Positions 7,782 through 15,305 of a stretch of DNA of 64,000 bases are shown here, one piece after another. Numbering within the stretch: position 1 is the stretch's first letter; each line of letters starts with the position of its first letter. Origin of the DNA: Bacteroidales bacterium (GTDB taxonomy: Bacteria > Bacteroidota > Bacteroidia > Bacteroidales > P3); contig JAKVOZ010000001.1 of NCBI GenBank assembly GCA_022482545.1, positions 207,879 through 271,878 of the forward strand, in the 5' to 3' direction. The notes beneath the pieces were generated by a model that searched no databases, had not been told where the DNA came from, and saw only the letters and a program-made list of their open reading frames with translations. A program made the position numbers and the translations under genes.

Positions 7782-8684
7782 ATGGATATAGTAGATTTTA
7801 GATTAAAAGTATTTTGTTCGGTGGCAAAAAATCTTAGTTATACTAAGGCAGCACAAGAGATGAGGATAAGCCAACCAGCAGTAAGCAAACATATTCACGA
7901 GTTGGAAAGTCAATATAATGTTAGGTTGATAGAGAGAATGGGTAGCAAGATAATGCTGACAAAGGCAGGCGAGGTGTTTTTTAATCATAGTATAAGCATA
8001 TTAGACAACTATTCTAAAATGGATTTTGCGATGAATATGATTAAAGGACAATATAGTGGAGAGTTGAAAATAGGAGCAAGTACAACAATAGCACAATATA
8101 TTCTTCCTGCGATACTTGCAAGGTTTATCTCAAAGTTTAGATTAGTTAAGATTTCTCTTCTTAACGGTAATTCAAATGATATTGAGAACGCTTTGATAAA
8201 TCACAAGATAGACCTTGGACTTGTTGAGGGTGATAGAAAACTGAGTAATTTGAAATATACACATCTTGTAAATGATGAGTTAGTTGCTGTAACTTCTACG
8301 CATTCAGTTTATAAAAATAGAGAAAAATTATCTATCAATGAATTAAAACAAGTGCCAATAGTGCTTCGTGAAAATGGTTCTGGAACGCTTAGTGTGTTTC
8401 TTTCTGCATTAGAAAAACATGGAGTAAAGATAAACGACCTTAATCTTGTAATGCAACTCGGTAGTAGCGAAAGCATTAAGATGTTTTTGGATAATAGTGA
8501 TACATTGTCAGTGGTGTCGTTTCGTTGTGTAAGTAAAGAGTTGAGCCAAGGCGTTTTAAAGATAATAGAGTTGCCACAAATAGAAATGAATCGCAAACTG
8601 GATTTTGTTCAATTACAAGGTGAAGAAGAAAACCTTGCATCGCTTTTTATGCAGTTTGCAATTCACGAAATAAAAGACATCTAA
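7782..8684 (+). CDS. LysR-type transcriptional regulator
   Basis: 300 residues, the standard LTTR length. The N-terminal winged helix-turn-helix is obvious (FRLKVFCSVAKNLSYTKAA and QPAVSKHIHELE, within residues 7-45), followed by the type 2 periplasmic-binding-like effector domain from about residue 90 (GELKIGASTTIAQYILP). It would bind DNA as a tetramer and respond to a small ligand. It is convergent with a YeiH-family gene, the stop codons being 11 bases apart; LysR regulators are commonly adjacent to yeiH (YeiE in E. coli), so this exporter is the obvious target. A candidate operator dyad lies upstream of the yeiH promoter at 9858-9872. Confidence 0.92.
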   Translation: MDIVDFRLKVFCSVAKNLSYTKAAQEMRISQPAVSKHIHELESQYNVRLIERMGSKIMLTKAGEVFFNHSISILDNYSKMDFAMNMIKGQYSGELKIGASTTIAQYILPAILARFISKFRLVKISLLNGNSNDIENALINHKIDLGLVEGDRKLSNLKYTHLVNDELVAVTSTHSVYKNREKLSINELKQVPIVLRENGSGTLSVFLSALEKHGVKINDLNLVMQLGSSESIKMFLDNSDTLSVVSFRCVSKELSQGVLKIIELPQIEMNRKLDFVQLQGEEENLASLFMQFAIHEIKDI

Positions 8685-8695
8685 TTGTCTGTATA

Positions 8696-9754
8696 TTAAA
8701 ATAAAGGAGTTATGAACTTAACAAGTAGATAACCTCCAAAAATAAGCCAAACATAAAGTATAAAAGCCAAAAGAAAAGGTTTTGCTCCTGCTTGTTTAAA
8801 TTTATCAAAACTTGTTTCCGTACCAAGTGCTGTCATTGCCATAGTAAGTAGAAAAGTGTCAAAACTGTTTATGCCGGAAGTACAAACATCAAGAGTTTGT
8901 TTTGGAATAAAACCACAAGAAGATAGAAGAGAGTTGAGAATGATTATGCCAATGAAACCAAAGGCAAACCATGGAATAGTTATCTTGCCACGTTTGTTGT
9001 TGGATTTATCTTTTTTCATAGATAGAAGAAAAGACATAATGATAAGTACGGGAGCAAGGAGCATAACACGTATCATCTTAGTTATAGTAGCTTGGTCGGC
9101 AATATGAAGAGCACCACTTGGGTCCATAGCATTGCCAGAGCCAACAACATGAGCTACTTCGTGAAGAGTACTACCAGTATAGATAGCCATCTGCTGGTTA
9201 GTCAAATGAAGTAAGCCACTACGATAAGCAATAGGATACAAAAACATAGACAAGGTGCCAAAGATAACAACGGTAGAAACAGCAACAGCAGTCTTGTGAG
9301 CAGGGCATTTGACAATAGGTTCTGCCCCAAGCACAGCAGCAGCTCCACAAATAGCACTACCAGTAGAAGTCATAAGAGTGGTTTGTTTGTCAAGTTTTAA
9401 GATTCTTCCAAACAAAAGTCCAAGAAGTAATGTACCGGTAATAACGATGCAATCAACGATGATAGCAGGCAAGCCTACATCAAAGACTTGTCCAATAGTT
9501 AAACGAAAACCATAAAGAACAATACCTGTACGAAGTATTTGTTTGGTACAAAACTTAATGCCTGGAACCCATGTGTCAGGAATAAAGTTGCGAAGACTAT
9601 TGGCATAAATCATACCAAGAATAATACCTACAATCATTGGACTAAGAGATAGATTCTTTACCCATTTGAAATCTGCTATATAAAAGGCAGATAAAGAAAA
9701 CAAGGCTATGAGTAAGATGCCATGAATAATGTTTCCTCTTTTTTCACTTATCAT
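8696..9754 (-). CDS. YeiH/UPF0324 family membrane protein (putative sulfate/sulfonate exporter)
   Basis: 352 residues, very hydrophobic, with roughly ten membrane spans. Family marks include SLSPMIVGIILGMIYAN (36-52), the tract STGSAICGAAAVLGAEP and GSTLHEVAHVVGSG, all typical of the YeiH family in the inner membrane. Members are annotated as putative sulfate exporters, but biochemical proof is thin. Convergent with the LysR gene; a minus-strand -7 element TACTTTTG is at 9814-9807. Function in sulfur metabolism is therefore inference from family and context. Confidence 0.85.
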   Translation of the reverse strand: MISEKRGNIIHGILLIALFSLSAFYIADFKWVKNLSLSPMIVGIILGMIYANSLRNFIPDTWVPGIKFCTKQILRTGIVLYGFRLTIGQVFDVGLPAIIVDCIVITGTLLLGLLFGRILKLDKQTTLMTSTGSAICGAAAVLGAEPIVKCPAHKTAVAVSTVVIFGTLSMFLYPIAYRSGLLHLTNQQMAIYTGSTLHEVAHVVGSGNAMDPSGALHIADQATITKMIRVMLLAPVLIIMSFLLSMKKDKSNNKRGKITIPWFAFGFIGIIILNSLLSSCGFIPKQTLDVCTSGINSFDTFLLTMAMTALGTETSFDKFKQAGAKPFLLAFILYVWLIFGGYLLVKFITPLF

Positions 9755-9806
9755 AATAACTAATTTTTATAATGTTGTTAATTAATGTTTGTTAAATTTT
9801 CTTTTG

Positions 9807-9814
9807 CAAAAGTA
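9807..9814 (-). promoter_or_regulatory. -7 promoter element (TACTTTTG) for the yeiH-like gene
   Basis: Minus-strand TACTTTTG, followed by C, 52 bases before the start codon, fits TAnnTTTG. Confidence 0.4.
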
Positions 9815-9857
9815 TATCAAATAACAATATCCTGCAAATTCATAATATTTATACCTT

Positions 9858-9872
9858 ATAACCAAAAGTTAT
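9858..9872. promoter_or_regulatory. Candidate LysR operator upstream of the yeiH-like gene
   Basis: ATAACCAAAAGTTAT is a perfect 5-bp dyad around CAAAA, extended outwards by CTTAT and ATAAG half-matches (9854-9877). It sits about 45-60 bases upstream of the yeiH -7 element, where LysR-type activators usually bind. Assignment to the nearby regulator is inference. Confidence 0.35.
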
Positions 9873-9909
9873 GATAAGATTATAATATAATGAAAAATAC
9901 GAAAAAATA

Positions 9910-9940
9910 TTTGTCAAATGAAAATTAATTAGTATCTTTG
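9910..9940 (+). promoter_or_regulatory. Promoter of pepD: TTTG (-33) and TATCTTTG (-7)
   Basis: TTTG at 9910-9913 and TATCTTTG at 9933-9940 are separated by 19 bases, a good fit to the Bacteroidota sigma-ABfr promoter. The start codon follows at 9987. Confidence 0.6.
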
Positions 9941-9986
9941 AAAATTAATTAAAAGAAAAGATAAACAATAAAAAAATAAAAATACA

Positions 9987-11447
9987 ATGAACGAAGAATT
10001 GAATAATTTGGAACCTAAGGAAGTGTTCCAACAATTTAAACCTATTCTTTCAGTGCCAAGACCAAGTAAGAAAGAATATCGTATGAGTGAGTACCTTGAG
10101 AAATGGGGAAAAGATAGAAAACTTGAAACAATAAGAGATGAAGTAGGCAACATAATCATTAGAAAACCAGCTACAAAAGGTATGGAGAAGATGAAGATGG
10201 TTTGTTTGCAGGCTCATATGGATATGGTATGTGAAAAAAATAGTGATAAAGTGTTTGATTTTGAAAAAGACGCTATTGAGACTTATGTAGAAGATGGTTG
10301 GTTGAAAGCAAAAGGTACAACACTTGGAGCAGATGATGGAATAGGAGTTGCAACTGCTCTTGCTATCTTAGATTCAAAGACAATAGAACATGGCGACATT
10401 GAGTGTTTGTTTACTATTGATGAAGAGACAGGTTTAACAGGAAGTGAGAAACTAAGCGAGAAAGCATTAAAGAGTAGAATACTTATCAATCTTGATTCAG
10501 AAGATGAAGGAGAGATGTTTATTGGTTGTGCAGGTGGAGTAGATACTCTTGGATATATGCCTTTTAAGAAAGAAGACATAGATAAGAGTATGAATACTTA
10601 TCTTTTAACAATTAAAGGATTAAAAGGTGGACATAGTGGAGATGATATAAATAAAGGATTGGCATGTGCTAATAAGATTTTGAACCGTATCTTATGGAAG
10701 ATGAATAAAGAGATAAACATAAGACTTAGTGATTTTGATGGAGGTAACCTTCGTAATGCAATAGCAAGGGAGGCTAAGGCAGTGTTTATGGTAGCAAACA
10801 GTGATGAAAAGAAGATGAATGATATGGTTAATGCTTTCATTAAAGAAGTTAAATATGAGTTTCGTTCAACAGAACCTACAATGAATATTACTCTTGAAAA
10901 GACAACAACTCCTTCTTTTGTAGTAGATAAGAAAAGTCAAGACAACTTATTGAACACTCTTTATGCAATACCTCACGGAGTTTTGGCAATGAGTAGAGAG
11001 ATACCTAACTTTGTTGAGACTTCTACTAATTTGGCTTCAATAAAAGTAAAAGACAATAATTTTGTTATCACTACTTCTCAACGTTCATCAGTAGAGAGTG
11101 CATTAGAGGCAGCAATGACAAGAGTAGAGGCTTGTATACTTTTGACAGGTGGCAAAGTAGAACATACAGATGGTTATCCTGGTTGGAGTCCTAATACAGA
11201 TAGCGAGATATTGAAAGTAGTAGTAGATAGTTATGAAAGACTATTCCATAAGAAACCTATCGTAAGAGCTATTCATGCAGGATTGGAATGCGGACTTATT
11301 GGCAAGAAATACAAAGGTATGGATATGATAAGTTATGGTCCAACACTTCGTGGAGTACACTCTCCTGATGAAAGAATGGATATAAAGACTTTGGGAATGT
11401 TTTGGAGTCATACTCTTGATATACTAAAACACATACCAGAGAAATAA
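9987..11447 (+). CDS. pepD: Aminoacyl-histidine dipeptidase (M20 family, PepD)
   Basis: 486 residues, the usual PepD length. The di-zinc site is complete: H77 in LQAHMDMV, D116 in GADDG, E147 in DEETGLTG, D170 in NLDSED, and H458 in RGVHSPDE. The catalytic residues are D79 and E146; all sit three positions before their counterparts in Vibrio PepD. The protein has no signal peptide and hydrolyses Xaa-His and other dipeptides in the cytoplasm, recycling amino acids. It is monocistronic, with its own promoter and a clear terminator hairpin. Confidence 0.93.
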   Translation: MNEELNNLEPKEVFQQFKPILSVPRPSKKEYRMSEYLEKWGKDRKLETIRDEVGNIIIRKPATKGMEKMKMVCLQAHMDMVCEKNSDKVFDFEKDAIETYVEDGWLKAKGTTLGADDGIGVATALAILDSKTIEHGDIECLFTIDEETGLTGSEKLSEKALKSRILINLDSEDEGEMFIGCAGGVDTLGYMPFKKEDIDKSMNTYLLTIKGLKGGHSGDDINKGLACANKILNRILWKMNKEINIRLSDFDGGNLRNAIAREAKAVFMVANSDEKKMNDMVNAFIKEVKYEFRSTEPTMNITLEKTTTPSFVVDKKSQDNLLNTLYAIPHGVLAMSREIPNFVETSTNLASIKVKDNNFVITTSQRSSVESALEAAMTRVEACILLTGGKVEHTDGYPGWSPNTDSEILKVVVDSYERLFHKKPIVRAIHAGLECGLIGKKYKGMDMISYGPTLRGVHSPDERMDIKTLGMFWSHTLDILKHIPEK

Positions 11448-11483
11448 AATATAATAATATTTAATATTAGTATTTGTTTAATT

Positions 11484-11520
11484 AAAGGAAGAAAACGAAA
11501 AAAGTTTCTTCCTTTTTTTT
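11484..11520 (+). terminator. Rho-independent terminator of pepD
   Basis: Stem AAAGGAAGAAA (11484-11494) pairs with TTTCTTCCTTT (11505-11515) and runs into eight or more T. Confidence 0.75.
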
Positions 11521-11529
11521 ATAATTTTC

Positions 11530-11560
11530 TTTGGTGTTAAAAATTTTATTAGTATTTTTG
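11530..11560 (+). promoter_or_regulatory. Promoter of the DUF2271 group: TTTG and TATTTTTG
   Basis: TTTG at 11530-11533 and TATTTTTG at 11553-11560, 19 bases apart, ahead of the start at 11603. Confidence 0.55.
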
Positions 11561-11602
11561 TTGCCTAAATTTATATAAATAACAAAATTAACAAAAACGA
11601 AA

Positions 11603-12385
11603 ATGAAATTAATTAAAAGAACACTAATTATTGCAATATGCTTAACAATAGGCATATCTTGTTTTAGTCAAACACAAGGTACATTATCAGTATCTGTAAC
11701 AACATCAACAACAGGCGGAAACTATGCTCCACGTCATATATTGGCTATATGGATAGAGAAAGAAGATGGAACATTCGTTAAAACACGTTTATTGCGTTCT
11801 CAAACGCAGAAATATCGTCCATATTTAACGCAATTTAAGGCCGCAACAAACTCTACTTACAACACAACAGATGCAACAACAGGTGCAACATTATCATCTC
11901 ACGGCACAAGAACAGTAACTTGGGACGCAACAGACGTTAATGGTAGTTTGGTACCTGATGGAAACTATAAAGTATGTGTGGAATTTACAGAAAACAATTA
12001 TTCTGGTCCTTATCAAACATATACTTTCACAAAATCTTCTCAAGGGCAAACGCTAACACCAACAGATGCTTCCAATGTTAAGAATGTATCAATAACTTGG
12101 GCACCATCATCTTCTTTATTAAGCGTTGCTAATAATTCAAATAAACTTGCTGTTTATCCTAATCCAATAAAAGATTATGCTTTAATAAGTTTGGACAAAA
12201 ATGTTAAGAATGCTTATGTTACAGACGTTAAAGGTAATATCGTTGCAAGAATAAACCTTTCTAAGAATATGCAATGGAATAAGATTGTGTGGAATCCAAG
12301 CAAATCATTAAAGAATGGTGTTTATTTTGTTGTAACAGAAACATCAACAATCAAAAAATCAACACAAGTAGTAATAAGTAGATAA
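11603..12385 (+). CDS. DUF2271 domain protein with T9SS type A sorting domain
   Basis: 260 residues. A signal peptide ends at CFSQ (residue 23). Residues about 26-165 are a DUF2271 domain, recognised from APRHILAIWIEKEDGTFVKT and the Big-like ending TVTWDATDVNGSLVPDGNYK. The C-terminal 80 residues (LAVYPNPIKDYALI ... GVYFVV) form a T9SS type A sorting signal, so the protein crosses the outer membrane through the type IX system and is cleaved and attached or released. DUF2271 proteins often occur near periplasmic flavin or PepSY redox genes, but their activity is unknown. It starts a three-gene same-strand group with the small exported protein and the beta-barrel. Confidence 0.85.
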   Translation: MKLIKRTLIIAICLTIGISCFSQTQGTLSVSVTTSTTGGNYAPRHILAIWIEKEDGTFVKTRLLRSQTQKYRPYLTQFKAATNSTYNTTDATTGATLSSHGTRTVTWDATDVNGSLVPDGNYKVCVEFTENNYSGPYQTYTFTKSSQGQTLTPTDASNVKNVSITWAPSSSLLSVANNSNKLAVYPNPIKDYALISLDKNVKNAYVTDVKGNIVARINLSKNMQWNKIVWNPSKSLKNGVYFVVTETSTIKKSTQVVISR

Positions 12386-12404
12386 TTTGGAAAGGGACAA
12401 TATT

Positions 12405-12785
12405 ATGAAAAAAAGAGTTTTAGTTTTAATAGTATGTCTTTTTATGGGCATAGTATCATTTGCTTGTAATGTATCTTTTCTTGTTAATGGAGAGGCAAAA
12501 TATGATAAGAACAAGATATATAAAGTTGGACAAGAGATAAACATAACGGTTAATGTTCAATTTATTCATAATCCTTGTTTGTTGGATTTAAATGAAACAA
12601 AATTTAAGTATGATGGCTTAGATGTTGTTAAAGAAGGACAGTGGATAGAAAACAGCGATGGGACTCATAGCAAACTTATTACGGTTAGAATACAAAAAGA
12701 CTATAAAAAAGAATGCAAGATGACTTTGATTAGAACATGCACAAATCAAGGCGGATTTGGTATGTTGAAGTTTAAACACGAATAG
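12405..12785 (+). CDS. Small exported protein of unknown function
   Basis: 126 residues starting at ATG 12405; an in-frame TTG at 12387 would only add six residues before a clear signal peptide, so I prefer the ATG. The signal MKKRVLVLIVCLFMGIVSFAC could be a Sec signal or an atypical lipobox (SFAC). The mature part is probably a small beta-sandwich with four Cys residues after the leader Cys (HNPCLLD, KKECKM, IRTCTNQGG), perhaps disulfide bonded or metal binding. I do not recognise the family. It sits 19 bases after the DUF2271 gene and 26 before the outer-membrane gene, suggesting one operon. Confidence 0.7.
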   Translation: MKKRVLVLIVCLFMGIVSFACNVSFLVNGEAKYDKNKIYKVGQEINITVNVQFIHNPCLLDLNETKFKYDGLDVVKEGQWIENSDGTHSKLITVRIQKDYKKECKMTLIRTCTNQGGFGMLKFKHE

Positions 12786-12811
12786 AATAAACAAATAAAA
12801 ATATATAGTAT

Positions 12812-14029
12812 ATGAAAAAACAAATTATATTAATTTTGTTTAGCGTTTGTGTTGTCTTTGTGCCAAAGGTTGCAAAGTCTCAATGGAATTGTCCTTCACT
12901 TCTTGGAGAATATACGCAACCAATAGGTCAATCTAATTTTAAAGCAGGCTTGGAAATCATTGGCTCAGCAGGCTTGTTAGATGATAACTATTATGGATTT
13001 GTTTCCACTTTTGGAGCATTGTCTTACAAGATTAATCATCATACGTTTTATGTTGAAGGTGGTTTTAAAGGATGGAAACGTTATGATGAAAGCGAAGATA
13101 AAACATTTGGCAACAATCATGCAGGTTTTCGTGAAGCATATTATCAATATATGAACAAACAACTATCTCTTCGTGTTGGTATTCAAACAATGACAATGGG
13201 CGACTATTATCTTGTAAATGATAGAGCATTGGGATTTAATCTTGGTTGGAGTTTTTCTAACTTCAAATTGCAAGTAGCAAGTGGAAGTGTGATGAAACAG
13301 TTTTCAAGAAATGGTTTGTTTTGTAATGTTGGTTATGTTTATGATATTTTGGAAAGAGATAGAGGTCTTATGGGCAATGGTTTTGGTCAGATGAACTTTG
13401 CTTCAACAACTTTAACATACAACAACAAAAATATAACGACAGGTCTTCGTAGTGTTGGACTTGCTCTTTATGATGAGTTTGGTTCAAGACAAGAGATAAA
13501 AGATACTAATGTTGTTATGGGTGGCGTTTATGGATTGATAAGTCTGCCTTTTGGTATTAATCTTATGCCAGAAGTGCTTTATCAAAACGCTAAAAACAAT
13601 AACGCTCTTTTATATTCTATTGGGTTAAGGAAAATATTTATGTTTGAAAATAATACAAGATTAGATTGTCAAGCAAGAGCAATAGCAACAACAGCAATAG
13701 ACGATAAGGCAATGATAAGAAACTCTTTTTCAAATCTTTTTCTTGGAGATGTTATTCGTTTAGAAGCAAAAGATGAACCACTTATTCAAGCATCAACAAG
13801 ATATTCAATACCAAGATATAGCCTACATTTTAAATTACAATATACTTCTCAATTAAAAGATTATGATGAGGCTTTGTCAGAAGTAGATTTGTCTTGTGGC
13901 AAAAGAATAAATAATCTGCAATTGTCATTAATTGGAGGTTATATTAAAAGTCAACAATTAGAAAATAAGGATTGTTATCTGTTAAGATTGGAAGCAAGAT
14001 TGTATCTTTATCCACCAAAAACAAGATAA
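12812..14029 (+). CDS. Predicted outer-membrane beta-barrel protein
   Basis: 405 residues with a signal peptide (MKKQIILILFSVCVVFVPKVAKSQ). The rest is a regular alternation of short amphipathic strands (for example NHHTFYVEGGFKGWKR, YQYMNKQLSLRVGIQTMTMGD) and it ends in LLRLEARLYLYPPKTR, consistent with a monomeric outer-membrane barrel, perhaps porin-like. No catalytic motif is seen. It closes the DUF2271 group and converges with the lipoprotein ferredoxin. A shared role with those genes is inference from position only. Confidence 0.7.
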   Translation: MKKQIILILFSVCVVFVPKVAKSQWNCPSLLGEYTQPIGQSNFKAGLEIIGSAGLLDDNYYGFVSTFGALSYKINHHTFYVEGGFKGWKRYDESEDKTFGNNHAGFREAYYQYMNKQLSLRVGIQTMTMGDYYLVNDRALGFNLGWSFSNFKLQVASGSVMKQFSRNGLFCNVGYVYDILERDRGLMGNGFGQMNFASTTLTYNNKNITTGLRSVGLALYDEFGSRQEIKDTNVVMGGVYGLISLPFGINLMPEVLYQNAKNNNALLYSIGLRKIFMFENNTRLDCQARAIATTAIDDKAMIRNSFSNLFLGDVIRLEAKDEPLIQASTRYSIPRYSLHFKLQYTSQLKDYDEALSEVDLSCGKRINNLQLSLIGGYIKSQQLENKDCYLLRLEARLYLYPPKTR

Positions 14030-14042
14030 TAAAACAAATAAA

Positions 14043-14076
14043 AAGGAGGTGAGTTAAATCAAAAACTTACTTCCTT
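14043..14076. terminator. Bidirectional terminator hairpin between convergent genes
   Basis: AAGGAGGTGAGT (14043-14054) pairs with ACTTACTTCCTT (14065-14076) across 12 positions, two of them G-U. The ferredoxin stop codon lies in the right arm, so the hairpin serves both strands. Confidence 0.6.
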
Positions 14077-14375
14077 TCTTCAATAGCACAACCATCTTTG
14101 CCATTTCTTTTTTCGCATGCTTGTTTGCATTTGCCACAACCAACACAACGATTTGGGCGTATTCTTGCTCTTCTTGTAGTATCGTAGTATTTCGTTCCAT
14201 CACTAAAAACACCACTATCAACATTTATAATATCAACTGCTATAACTCCGTTTGGACATGCTTTTTTGCATTCTCCGCAACCAGAGCATTTGGTTGGATT
14301 AACTTGATATTCAGTATTTTTATTGCAAGAAACAATACAAAATAAACAAAGGAATAAAAATAAAATGTTTTTCAT
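14067..14375 (-). CDS. Predicted lipoprotein with two [4Fe-4S] ferredoxin motifs
   Basis: 102 residues from ATG 14375. The longer in-frame start (14447) is rejected because the -7 element TATATTTG lies at 14418-14411, between the two. A lipoprotein signal is clear: hydrophobic core then IVSC (14-17). The mature part carries C30-x2-C33-x2-C36-x3-C40-P and C77-x2-C80-x2-C83-x3-C87, two classic 4Fe-4S binding sets, plus C96. A Sec-exported iron-sulfur lipoprotein is unusual, because such clusters are normally assembled in the cytoplasm; it could be loaded after export or act at the periplasmic face of an electron-transfer chain. It faces the DUF2271/outer-membrane group. Confidence 0.8.
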   Translation of the reverse strand: MKNILFLFLCLFCIVSCNKNTEYQVNPTKCSGCGECKKACPNGVIAVDIINVDSGVFSDGTKYYDTTRRARIRPNRCVGCGKCKQACEKRNGKDGCAIEERK

Positions 14376-14410
14376 AGTCTTGTTGTTTTTTATGTTAAAA
14401 AATGAATGTG

Positions 14411-14418
14411 CAAATATA
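14411..14418 (-). promoter_or_regulatory. -7 promoter element (TATATTTG) for the ferredoxin lipoprotein
   Basis: Minus-strand TATATTTG followed by C, 35 bases before the chosen start codon. Confidence 0.5.
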
Positions 14419-14496
14419 CATTTAATTTTAATATAACAAAACATCAAAAGCCAAAAAACAATATAATAAAAGTATAAAAAACAACAATTAGAATAG

Positions 14497-14600
14497 AATA
14501 AAGAGATAACAAAATGGATTGCTAATCCAGTAAAATGTCTTTTGAATCCAGTAAAATGTCTTTTGAATCCATTTTAGCGGAATAGCGATTCATTTTAAGG
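14497..14600. repeat. 21-bp tandem array A3, five units
   Basis: Units at 14497-14517, 14518-14538, 14539-14559, 14560-14580 and 14581-14600. Here the inner motif appears inverted (GTCTTTTGAATCC) compared with A2, and the first unit is the AAAGAGATAACAAAATGG leader type also seen at 22.25 and 53.64 kb. It lies between the ferredoxin gene 5' end and the RRM gene 3' end. Confidence 0.85.
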
Positions 14601-14677
14601 ATATAATAAGAAAAGAAAATTGATTAAAATGATATTGAAAGAAAATAGTATTTGATTTTAGAAAACAATAGAAACAA

Positions 14678-14714
14678 AAAAAGAACTAAACTTAAAATAA
14701 GAATAGTTCTTTTT
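14678..14714 (-). terminator. Terminator of the RRM protein gene
   Basis: AAAAAGAACTA (14678-14688) pairs with TAGTTCTTTTT (14704-14714). On the minus strand the stem continues into T-rich sequence, just past the stop codon at 14734. Confidence 0.65.
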
Positions 14715-14733
14715 GTGTTGGAAATAAAATCTA

Positions 14734-15051
14734 TTAATAACGATTATTATTATCTCTTTGATTTCCGTTAAATCTATTATTACTACGGTAGTTTCTATCT
14801 CTACCAGTGTTTTCTCTTGGTTGAGATACTGCTACTGAGATTTCTCTGTTGTCAATACTTGTTCCGTTAAGTCCATCGATTGCTTTTTGACCGTCCTCGT
14901 CATTCATTTCTACGAAGCCAAAACCTCTTGAACGACCAGTAAATTTGTCTGTAATAACTTTAACTGAAGATACTTCCCCGTATTCTTCAAACGCTTTTTG
15001 TAAGTCTTCTGATGTAACAGAATAACTTAGATGTGAAACATAAATGTTCAT
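14734..15051 (-). CDS. Small RRM-domain RNA-binding protein
   Basis: 105 residues. A single RNA-recognition motif fills residues 1-80: RNP2 is NIYVSHL (2-8) and RNP1 is RGFGFVEM (43-50), with the expected aromatic residues for stacking on RNA. The tail (about 82-105) is rich in Arg and Asn and is probably disordered. Such short RRM proteins resemble those of cyanobacteria and Bacteroidota and are thought to be RNA chaperones or post-transcriptional regulators. Promoter-like TACCTTTG at 15186-15179 gives a 5' leader of about 120 bases; own terminator at 14678-14714. Confidence 0.92.
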   Translation of the reverse strand: MNIYVSHLSYSVTSEDLQKAFEEYGEVSSVKVITDKFTGRSRGFGFVEMNDEDGQKAIDGLNGTSIDNREISVAVSQPRENTGRDRNYRSNNRFNGNQRDNNNRY

Positions 15052-15178
15052 ATAAATTAAATTTTATTAAAAAAATGCTGAGTAAAAATACTTTATCTAA
15101 ATACGTAAATAAATTAACTTTTCAAAAGATAGGATAATATAAATCGTAAGTGAAAGATATTCTTTCTCAATAATGATG

Positions 15179-15186
15179 CAAAGGTA
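15179..15186 (-). promoter_or_regulatory. -7 promoter element (TACCTTTG) for the RRM gene
   Basis: Minus-strand TACCTTTG followed by C; it implies a leader of roughly 120 bases, longer than most here. Confidence 0.5.
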
Positions 15187-15244
15187 CATTATTTTTTTTA
15201 AAACAACTCAAAAAATTAGAAATAATTTAATTTAAAAATAAAAA

Positions 15245-15276
15245 AGGTCAAAGAATTTAAAGAAACTCCTTGACCT
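15245..15276 (-). terminator. Terminator of the Asn/Tyr-rich protein gene
   Basis: AGGTCAAAGAATTT (15245-15258) pairs with AAACTCCTTGACCT (15263-15276) with two mismatches; on the minus strand the stem is followed by TTTTTTATTTTT. Confidence 0.7.
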
Positions 15277-15305
15277 GTAATAATTAAAATATATGTAGAT
15301 GTCAA

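Noticed and set aside
12387..12404. TTG start for the small exported protein
   Set aside because: It adds six residues ahead of a canonical signal peptide; ATG at 12405 is more plausible.
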